Shown one piece after another: positions 15,180 through 20,686 of a stretch of DNA of 22,219 nt. Both the position numbers and the translations under genes were made by a program. Source of the DNA: an uncultured Lachnospiraceae bacterium (GTDB lineage: Bacteria > Bacillota_A > Clostridia > Lachnospirales > Lachnospiraceae); NCBI GenBank assembly GCA_902795985.1, contig CADBNG010000313.1:1-22219 (forward strand), written 5' to 3'. The notes below the pieces were generated by a model. It was not told where the DNA came from, searched no databases, and saw only the letters and a list, made by a program, of their open reading frames with translations. Positions within the stretch are counted from its first letter, which is position 1. The number at the start of each line of letters is the position of its first letter.

Positions 15180-15611
15180 ATGATGCTGACAAGAACCGAA
15201 ATACTGCAAAAGCTCAATGAGGGCAAGAACTGCGCGCAGATCACGTTCGGATACTTTGCCGACCAGCTCGGCTATGACGTGGAAGAGACCGATGCGCTCG
15301 CTGCCGTTTTCGGCGGAGGCATGCGCAGAGGCAATGTCTGCGGTACATGCACAGGGGCCTACATGGCATTGGGCTCCTATGCCAAAGAGCATGATCCGGC
15401 CTGCGAACTGGCGGGAAAATTCGATCAGGCGTTTATTGAGAAGAACGGATCTCTTCTCTGCAAAGAACTGACCGGCTATGACTTCTCGATCCCCGGGCAG
15501 CATGAAGCAGCCGTGGAAGCCGGCGTTGTCCCGGAACGGTGCCCCGGTTTTATTGCGACCGCCATCGAACTGGTGGATAAGCTTATTGCGGAACAGGAAG
15601 CCAAAGGATGA
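15180..15611 (+). CDS. C-GCAxxG-C-C family redox protein (DVU_1555-like)
   Basis: This 143-residue protein of the C_GCAxxG_C_C family has conserved cysteines at Cys18 (NCAQ), Cys54 and Cys57 (GNVCGTCTGAYMALG), Cys94 (LLCKEL) and Cys121 (RCPGFI). The family is thought to bind a metal or Fe-S centre or act in thiol redox chemistry, but has no settled function. The glycine-rich GGGMRRG before the CxxC is characteristic. GGAGGG sits close before two adjacent ATGs (15180, 15183); the second has better spacing. It overlaps the CoA-ligase-like gene by ATGA, so the two are translationally coupled. From memory, relatives stand beside aldehyde oxidoreductases in Desulfovibrio (DVU_1555). Confidence 0.88.
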   Translation: MMLTRTEILQKLNEGKNCAQITFGYFADQLGYDVEETDALAAVFGGGMRRGNVCGTCTGAYMALGSYAKEHDPACELAGKFDQAFIEKNGSLLCKELTGYDFSIPGQHEAAVEAGVVPERCPGFIATAIELVDKLIAEQEAKG

Positions 15612-16627
15612 TGGACTCCTGGATCGCCGCCTGCGCGGGGCTTTCCGCCCCGCTGACCCGGGCGGCCCTGGAACAGCGGCAGCTGTCCCTTCTGAATGAA
15701 GTCCTCCGTTACGCGAGGGCCCGCAGTTCCTTTTACCGGGAGCGGTTTCCGGATACGGACATCCGCTCTTTTGAAGAGTTCTCCGCCCTTCCCTTCACGA
15801 CACCGGAAGACCTGCGTTTTCGCGGTGTCTCCATGGTCTGCACCTCTGCCGACGCGATCGGGCGGATCGTGACCCTGATGGAGACCAGCGGTTCCGAAGG
15901 CCGTCCCAAACGAATCTACTTCACCGAAGAAGACCAGGAACGCACGATCGATTTCTTTCATCACGGCATGCTCGAATTTGCCGTGCCCGGCGACCGTATC
16001 CTTCTGCTCTTTCCCGGACACAGCCCGGGATCCTTAAATGTGCTTTTATCCCAGGCTCTTGAACGGATGTCTGTCCGCTCTTCCATTTTCGGTTTTCCCT
16101 CTGAACAGGATTACGACGGAGTCCTCTCCGAGATCCTCCTCCATCAGTACAACCGTCTGGTCGGTCCTCCGGATACGATCGCGGCCATTGCGAAACATTC
16201 CCGGCTTCGCGGAACAGATACACGGATCGCCGGTCTGATCGAGAGCGTCCTTCTCGCCGGATCTTTCGTCTCCGAAGACGCCTGCCGGACAATCCGTGAG
16301 CTCTGGCATTGCAGGATCGATGAGGAATACGGCATGACCGAAACCGGTCTTGGCGGCGGCGTCGGCTGCAAAACCGCCGGCGGATACCATCTCTGGGAAA
16401 GCGACCTCTACTACGAAGTAATCGATCCGGACACTGGAACCCCTGTCCCGGACGGTACTTACGGCGAACTGGTCGTCACCACCCTGAACCGCCAGGCCAT
16501 GCCCTTCATCCGCTACCGCACCGGCGACCGCAGCCGCATCCTTCCCGGCCCCTGCCCCTGCGGCAGCGTCCTGAAGCACCTGGAGCGTGTCTCCTCCCGG
16601 CCGATGATTAAGAAATATCTGCGCTGA
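15608..16627 (+). CDS. Short AMP-forming CoA-ligase-like protein (DVU_1553-like, PaaK-related)
   Basis: This 339-residue member of the adenylate-forming superfamily is closest in pattern to phenylacetate-CoA ligases. The ATP P-loop TSGSEGRPK is at 93-101, the adenine/acyl motif YGMTETG at 241-247, and RTGDRSR at 304-310. It stops after a short CPCGS...RPMIKKYLR segment, so the mobile C-terminal domain (about 100 residues in PaaK, about 430 residues total) is missing. This may be natural for the family rather than a truncation, since the stop is clean and the ends show no frameshift. It overlaps the C-GCAxxG-C-C gene by four bases. Without the C-terminal domain it may adenylate a carboxylate without classical thioester formation. 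The substrate could be the acid made by the aldehyde oxidoreductase (inference). Confidence 0.85.
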   Translation: MMDSWIAACAGLSAPLTRAALEQRQLSLLNEVLRYARARSSFYRERFPDTDIRSFEEFSALPFTTPEDLRFRGVSMVCTSADAIGRIVTLMETSGSEGRPKRIYFTEEDQERTIDFFHHGMLEFAVPGDRILLLFPGHSPGSLNVLLSQALERMSVRSSIFGFPSEQDYDGVLSEILLHQYNRLVGPPDTIAAIAKHSRLRGTDTRIAGLIESVLLAGSFVSEDACRTIRELWHCRIDEEYGMTETGLGGGVGCKTAGGYHLWESDLYYEVIDPDTGTPVPDGTYGELVVTTLNRQAMPFIRYRTGDRSRILPGPCPCGSVLKHLERVSSRPMIKKYLR

Positions 16628-16787
16628 TCTTCCGTCGGAGTATAAGTTCTTCCCTTTTATAAACTTCTGAATACATCCTTTTCGTCTTCAAAGCCAGATC
16701 GAGGATCATTGCCGTAACGGAGGCATCAGCCAAACGAGCGTGAAGATGATTTGCTGCCGGAACTTGCCTCCGACCTTTGAGGTACGC
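16608..16787 (-). pseudogene. Open 59-codon frame without a usable start, possible gene fragment
   Basis: Between stops, the minus strand reads a protein-like frame containing RRQVPAANHLHARLADA, then SVTAMILDLALKTKRMYSEV and KREELILRRK. It lacks an initiation codon with a ribosome site near its beginning and overlaps the last 20 bases of the CoA-ligase-like gene. The composition looks protein-like (alternating hydrophobic and charged residues), so it may be a remnant of an inserted or deleted gene, or part of a dispersed repeat. I do not recognise the family. Confidence 0.3.
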
Positions 16788-16810
16788 TTACGCCGAATTT
16801 GGTCGGAGGC
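16766..16810. repeat. Long inverted repeat with 10-bp perfect arms
   Basis: GCCTCCGACC (16766-16775) and GGTCGGAGGC (16801-16810) form a perfect stem around a 25-base loop, just upstream of the tandem repeats. No T-run follows, so it is not a standard terminator; it may be the end of a small mobile or REP-like element. Confidence 0.55.
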
Positions 16811-16864
16811 TTAGTGGAGACGCAAATCAGCTGAACGGGAGGACGCCTGCCGCCGGGACGGCAA

Positions 16865-17025
16865 TGCTCCTCGGTCGTCCGCGAAGCCATAGCCCTTTGC
16901 TCCTCGAGCCTCCCCGAAGCCATAGTCCTTTTACTCCTCGATCGTCCGCGAAGCCATAGCCCTCTGCTCCTCGAGCCTCCGCGAAACCATAGCCCTTTGC
17001 TCCTCGATCGTCCGCGAAGGCAAAG
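16865..17025. repeat. Five 33-34 bp tandem repeats in alternating A/B types
   Basis: Units start at 16865, 16898, 16931, 16965 and 16998 (last partial). All share GCTCCTCG, CCGCGAA and CCATAGCCCT blocks. Units 1, 3 and 5 carry TCGTCC while units 2 and 4 carry GCCTCC, so the array has a 66-bp higher-order period. The minus strand stays open and would encode an 11-residue repeat (MASRTIEEQRA), but no gene structure supports translation. The intergenic 16628-17112 holds only this, the inverted repeat, the frame fragment and the palindromes next to it. Confidence 0.8.
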
Positions 17026-17027
17026 AA

Positions 17028-17056
17028 TGGCGACAGAGAACCGTCCCCTGTCGCCA
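17028..17056. repeat. GAACCGTCCCC-type palindrome
   Basis: TGGCGACAG and CTGTCGCCA form a perfect 9-bp stem with a loop containing GAACCGTCCC. The same core starts the window at position 1. It sits beside the terminator of the alcohol dehydrogenase gene, the placement expected of a REP-like extragenic element. Confidence 0.65.
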
Positions 17057-17090
17057 AAAAAGAGGCCGCCGCATTGCGGCGACCTCTCTT
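17056..17090 (-). terminator. Terminator of the alcohol dehydrogenase gene
   Basis: On the minus strand GAGGTCGCCGC and GCGGCGGCCTC pair with one mismatch around a three-base loop, followed by TTTTTT. It lies about 23 bases after the dehydrogenase stop codon. Confidence 0.88.
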
Positions 17091-17112
17091 TGTTTCAGCT
17101 GTTCAGTTCCGA

Positions 17113-18267
17113 TCAATCATAATCATCGTAGCTGTGCTGAAGGATCTCGTTGCAGAGTTCTTCCGTCGGCTCGACCGGGCAGTTAATACGAAGGCCCAGA
17201 TCGATCTGCATGGAATGAGCGCCCATGTTCACGAACGTCTCGCGGTCCATGTTGTACTCTTTCGGTCCCTTGTAGCCGCAGGCCTTTCTCAGAGCGTCAA
17301 TAGCTTTCGCGGTCTTGGTTCCGATCTCTTCAGGAGTTTCGGTTCCGTCAAATTCCGCGCCGCAGGCTTCTCCGACGATTTTGACTTTGTCGGGAACGAC
17401 CGGCGCGATGATTCTCATGACTTCCGGAGTAACAACGATGCAGTTGTAGCCGTGCGGTGAATGGAAGTATTTGGAAATACTGTCCGCGATGCAGTGGCCG
17501 AGATGCGCATCGGTATCCGCGAAAGCAATGCCTGCCCAGTTAGCGGCCAGGGACAGTTCGCGTCTGGCTTCCGCGTTGGTGCCGTCCTTAAAAGCGATCG
17601 GAAGATATTTGGCGATCTTTTCGATCGCGGCTTTGCCGACCAGCTCGCTGTGCGGGTTCCAGTTCTTCGCGGTAATGGCTTCCGCCGCATGCGTGAAGGC
17701 ATCCAGTCCGGTATTGGCGGTGACCGACGGAGGAACAGTATGGGTCAGTTCCGGATCGATGATCGCCATTCTCTGATTGGTAAATACGGAAAGCTTTTCG
17801 CCGCCGCTGGTGATGATGCACATCGGTGAACATTCACTGCCGGTTCCTGCTGTGGTCGGGATCAGAATGATCGGGGTGCTGCAGTGCATAAAGGTGGGCG
17901 GAGCGGTGAAATACTGCTCGATCGGAGCCGGATATTCGATCAGAAGGGCGGATGCTTTCGCGCAGTCCATGCTGCTGCCGCCGCCGATGCCGACGACACA
18001 GTCGCATCCGGCTTCCTTCGCCATGGTTCCGCACTCGTTGACGAGATAATCCGCCGGCTCACCGGTGATTTTGTCGTATACGAGATAGTCGATTCCGGCG
18101 GCCTTCAGGCTCTCTTCCGCTTTCGCGCCTGCGCCTGCAGCCTTGACACCGGCGTCATAGACGCACATGACTTTCTTGCAGCCGAGTTCTTTGACCTTTT
18201 CTCCCAGTTCCTTGATGGCACCTTCTCCAAAGAAGACAGGTGCGGCCTGTGAATACTTGCAGCTCAT
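17113..18267 (-). CDS. Iron-containing (group III) alcohol dehydrogenase
   Basis: This 384-residue NAD(P)-dependent alcohol dehydrogenase of the Fe-ADH family (1,3-propanediol, lactaldehyde or butanol dehydrogenase-like) interconverts an aldehyde and an alcohol. Seen are the cofactor motif GGGSSMDCAK (95-104), PTTAGTGSE (137-145) and the four metal ligands Asp189, His193 (DAFTHAAE), His258 (HLGH) and His272 (PHGYN). Length is normal. GGAGGG lies seven to eight bases before the ATG at 18267. It is transcribed divergently from the MBL hydrolase gene, and its leader carries a perfect palindrome (18307-18327). It could remove or supply the aldehyde that the Mo enzyme also uses. The substrate is unassigned. 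Confidence 0.95.
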   Translation of the reverse strand: MSCKYSQAAPVFFGEGAIKELGEKVKELGCKKVMCVYDAGVKAAGAGAKAEESLKAAGIDYLVYDKITGEPADYLVNECGTMAKEAGCDCVVGIGGGSSMDCAKASALLIEYPAPIEQYFTAPPTFMHCSTPIILIPTTAGTGSECSPMCIITSGGEKLSVFTNQRMAIIDPELTHTVPPSVTANTGLDAFTHAAEAITAKNWNPHSELVGKAAIEKIAKYLPIAFKDGTNAEARRELSLAANWAGIAFADTDAHLGHCIADSISKYFHSPHGYNCIVVTPEVMRIIAPVVPDKVKIVGEACGAEFDGTETPEEIGTKTAKAIDALRKACGYKGPKEYNMDRETFVNMGAHSMQIDLGLRINCPVEPTEELCNEILQHSYDDYD

Positions 18268-18306
18268 TGGTAGTTCCCTCCAAAATCAAATAGTTCTTCA
18301 GTATCT

Positions 18307-18327
18307 TTCCGGACGGATCGTCCGGAA
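18307..18327. promoter_or_regulatory. 21-bp perfect palindrome in the alcohol dehydrogenase leader
   Basis: Arms TTCCGGACG and CGTCCGGAA flank a GAT centre. The site lies about 15-35 bases downstream of the predicted transcription start, so it could be a repressor operator (roadblock) or form an mRNA hairpin ahead of the ribosome site. Confidence 0.55.
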
Positions 18328-18348
18328 CAACTCATTAGTTATATTAAT

Positions 18349-18377
18349 ATAATACATAAATCAACAGTTTACGTCAA
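18349..18377 (-). promoter_or_regulatory. Promoter of the alcohol dehydrogenase gene
   Basis: On the minus strand TTGACG (18377-18372) and TATTAT (18354-18349) are exactly 17 bases apart, within an AT-rich stretch. Both boxes are near consensus, so this should be a strong basal promoter that needs repression to be regulated. Confidence 0.7.
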
Positions 18378-18462
18378 TCAGACTTCGGCACAATGACTTA
18401 TAAGAATTCTGTTAGTTCTGCCAAATATTTTTCTGTATTCACCACTTCAGATTCTCTCCCAA

Positions 18463-18506
18463 TATGATATAATAATAAAAAATACTGCCCTTCGGTCAGG
18501 AGGCAG
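18463..18506 (+). promoter_or_regulatory. Promoter -10 region and leader of the MBL hydrolase gene
   Basis: Overlapping TATGAT (18463-18468) and TATAAT (18468-18473) are good -10 boxes, but no consensus -35 box is found 16-18 bases upstream (CTTCAG at 18445), suggesting activator dependence. The leader has a weak hairpin, CTGCC (18485-18489) with GGCAG (18502-18506). Confidence 0.45.
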
Positions 18507-18546
18507 CCGAAAAGAACGCATAACATTATGAAGGAGGGATAACTCT

Positions 18547-19440
18547 ATGCAGACAATAATGGTTCGTCACGGTGAGGATAAACTCGCAACAAAGGTCTTC
18601 GTTTCATCCGAAGACGCTTTCAATGTAACTTCAACGATCGTTATGGGCAAAAAGGAGTGCATCCTGATTGACACCCAGTGGACCCGCGCAAACGCGCACA
18701 GAGTGATTGCTGAGATCCTTGAGACCGGTCTGGAACTGAAAGCAATCTTCGCGACTCATGCTCACCCGGATCATTACTGGGGAATGGGCGAGATCGCCGA
18801 AGTCTTCCCGAATGCGAAATGCTATGCCCCGGCCCCCGTTGTCACCCTTTATGATCACCAGTACCAGCCGAAGCTGGACGAATGGACCGAGATCATCGGT
18901 GAGGAGAACCTCTGCCGCAAACAGTGCGACCGTCTGGAGGCGCTGGAAGGAAATTATCTGGAGCTGGAAGGCGAAAAGCTTGAGATTATCCGCTGCATGG
19001 GCGATCTGATGTGGAACACCATCGTATGGATCCCCTCCATCAAAACGGTCGTCTGCAGTGACGTCGTCTTTAACGAAGCGCATCCCTTCACCTGCGAAGT
19101 CAATGAAGAACAGCGCAAACTCTGGATCAAGGACATCGAAGGCATCTACAACCTGCAGCCGGATGTTGTGATCCCGGGTCATATGAAGGAAGGCTGCCTG
19201 CTGGATGAAAGCGGCCTGAAATTCACAAAGGATTACCTGATCGCGACGGAAGAAGAGATTGCCGCCTGCACCACCCCCGGCGATTTCTATTATCATATGG
19301 CAAAGCGCTTCCCGAACGCCTCCCTCAATATCCTCAGCAATGAGATGAACTCTGAAGTATTCAAGGGCGGCCGCGACTGGGCTTGGAATGAAGATCCCGA
19401 TCCGAGATGGCTGGAATTCAGAACTGCCTGGATCGACTGA
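18547..19440 (+). CDS. MBL-fold metallo-hydrolase
   Basis: This 297-residue metallo-beta-lactamase-fold protein carries the metal motif THAHPDHYWG (His71, His73, Asp75, His76), the bridging aspartate Asp172 (CSDVVFNEAHP) and a final His212 (IPGHM). The strand that normally supplies another histidine reads GDLMWNT (152-158); related proteins that I recall have GDTHDST there, so the His appears to be replaced by Met155 and metal binding may be altered. It may hydrolyse an ester, thioester or lactone. AAGGAGGG lies about eight bases before the ATG. It is divergent from the alcohol dehydrogenase gene and probably shares its regulation. The fold is secure; the substrate is unknown. Confidence 0.9.
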   Translation: MQTIMVRHGEDKLATKVFVSSEDAFNVTSTIVMGKKECILIDTQWTRANAHRVIAEILETGLELKAIFATHAHPDHYWGMGEIAEVFPNAKCYAPAPVVTLYDHQYQPKLDEWTEIIGEENLCRKQCDRLEALEGNYLELEGEKLEIIRCMGDLMWNTIVWIPSIKTVVCSDVVFNEAHPFTCEVNEEQRKLWIKDIEGIYNLQPDVVIPGHMKEGCLLDESGLKFTKDYLIATEEEIAACTTPGDFYYHMAKRFPNASLNILSNEMNSEVFKGGRDWAWNEDPDPRWLEFRTAWID

Positions 19441-19469
19441 TCCGAACACCCAAACTGAACACTGAACAA

Positions 19470-19492
19470 GGGCGGCCAGACGGCCGCCCTTT
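19470..19492 (+). terminator. Terminator of the MBL hydrolase gene
   Basis: GGGCGGCC and GGCCGCCC form a perfect 8-bp GC-rich stem with loop AGAC, followed by only TTT. The stem is strong but the T-run short, so termination may be partial. Confidence 0.65.
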
Positions 19493-19504
19493 CTGTGCCC
19501 AAAA

Positions 19505-19535
19505 GGGAGCGAAGGGGACAGTCCCCTTCGCTCCC
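19505..19535. repeat. 31-bp perfect palindrome, GGGGACAGTCCCC core (copy 1)
   Basis: GGGAGCGAAGGGGAC and its exact complement flank a single A. It is preceded by GTGCCCAAAA. It lies between the convergent MBL hydrolase and ABC permease genes and belongs with the copy 25 bases downstream. Confidence 0.8.
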
Positions 19536-19559
19536 TGCTCCGTCCCTTCCGATCCAAAA

Positions 19560-19591
19560 GGGGGCCGTTGGGGACAGTCCCCTTCGCCCCC
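19560..19591. repeat. Degenerate palindrome, GGGGACAGTCCCC core (copy 2)
   Basis: It shares TGGGGACAGTCCCCTTCGC with minor changes relative to copy 1, but the left arm (GGGGGCCGTT) no longer pairs fully. It is preceded by CCAAAAG as in copy 1 and followed by GTGCCCAAAAA, so the unit looks tandemly duplicated. The 265-base gap 19441-19705 holds these repeats and two terminators and no gene. Confidence 0.7.
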
Positions 19592-19630
19592 TTCGTGCCC
19601 AAAAATAACACAAAGTGCCTGGTTTTATTG

Positions 19631-19684
19631 AAAAAAAAGGAGCAGCGAGCTGCCGGAGGATCTCTCCTTTCGTTTCACTGCTCC
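19631..19684 (-). terminator. Terminator of the ABC transporter operon
   Basis: On the minus strand GGAGCAG (19684-19678) pairs with CTGCTCC (19645-19639), followed by eight T. The loop is long (32 bases) and contains a smaller GGAG/CTCC-type stem. It begins about 21 bases after the permease stop codon. Confidence 0.75.
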
Positions 19685-19705
19685 TGTCATTACGGAAACT
19701 CTGAT

Positions 19706-20686
19706 TTACTGCTGAACAGTCGCTTTCTCCTGATCCTCAACTTCTTTCGGTTTGATCTTTCTTCCCCTGCTGGCCAGCATCGTAATAAACAGTACGAGCA
19801 GGAGCAGCACGCCTTCCACCGACTGCTGGATCTGCGTGGCGGATTTTCCGATCAGGCCGAGTCCGTTGATGATGATCTGGATGGACAGCGCGCCAAGGAA
19901 TACCTTGTAGCTCTTGGCGGAAGCGCCGCCGGTAACCAGAACACCGCCGAAGAAGATCGCCATAACGGTCTTCATTTCCAGGAAAACGCCCATCTGCATG
20001 TTGGTTCCGTTGATCTGGGCGACGGCCAGGATCGAAGCATATCCAGCACACAGGCCGGAAAGCGCAAAGGCAATGATCTTGATCTTGTCAACCGGCACAC
20101 CCACAAAACGGGCTGTCGTTTCGTTCTCACCGATCGCACGGCTGTAACGGCCGATCTTTGTAAACTCAAAGATATAGATCATGATGACAACGATGGCAAT
20201 GAACATCGGGATCTTCACCGCGGAGTTGTTCAGCACACGCATTTCATTGGTAATGTACTCCGCCTGGATCACGGTCTGGATATAATTGATCAGGCCGCGG
20301 ATTCCGATCAGTTCGGCAATCGACAGCATGAAGGAAGGCACCTTGCACTTCGCCACAAGGAAACCGTTGATGACGCCTACGATCGTTCCGAAGATCACTG
20401 CCAGCGGAAGCATCAGCCAGGGATTTCCGCTGATCAGTCCCACATGAACGGCCAGAACGCCGGAAAGGCCCAGGTTAACACCGATGGTCATATCGGTACT
20501 GCCCTGCGCGATAACGAACAGAACGCCGCAGCCGACGATGATCGTGATCATGGACTGATCCAGGATGATGGAAAGGTTGAATGCGGAAAGCATCGCACCC
20601 TTGCTGGCGATCGTGAAAAATACAAAGATAATGATAAAGGAAATAAACGGAATGATGTCCGCTGCTTTAAATCTGTTTTTCATCAT
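19706..20686 (-). CDS. ABC transporter permease, ribose/AI-2 type
   Basis: This 326-residue integral membrane protein of the branched-chain/ribose permease family (BPD_transp_2; RbsC-like) has roughly eight to ten hydrophobic segments spread through residues 10-305. Family landmarks include IAQGSTDMTIGVNLGLSG, GTIVGVINGFLVAK (a substrate-path helix), the GRYSRAIGENETTARFVGV cytoplasmic loop that contacts the ATPase, and GGASAKSY near residue 255. The last 20 residues are charged and cytoplasmic. Its ATG overlaps the ATPase stop codon (ATGA), so translation is coupled. It would import a sugar or sugar-like molecule, but which one cannot be told. The operon ends with a terminator at 19631-19684. 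Confidence 0.93.
   Translation of the reverse strand: MMKNRFKAADIIPFISFIIIFVFFTIASKGAMLSAFNLSIILDQSMITIIVGCGVLFVIAQGSTDMTIGVNLGLSGVLAVHVGLISGNPWLMLPLAVIFGTIVGVINGFLVAKCKVPSFMLSIAELIGIRGLINYIQTVIQAEYITNEMRVLNNSAVKIPMFIAIVVIMIYIFEFTKIGRYSRAIGENETTARFVGVPVDKIKIIAFALSGLCAGYASILAVAQINGTNMQMGVFLEMKTVMAIFFGGVLVTGGASAKSYKVFLGALSIQIIINGLGLIGKSATQIQQSVEGVLLLLVLFITMLASRGRKIKPKEVEDQEKATVQQ

Noticed and set aside
16865..17025. Possible CRISPR array
   Set aside because: The units are contiguous 33-34 bp repeats with no unique spacers, and no cas gene is near.
16726..17116. Minus-strand frames encoding 11-residue MASRTIEEQRA-type repeats
   Set aside because: The periodic peptide simply reflects the 33-bp DNA repeats; there is no suitable start context and no non-repetitive domain.
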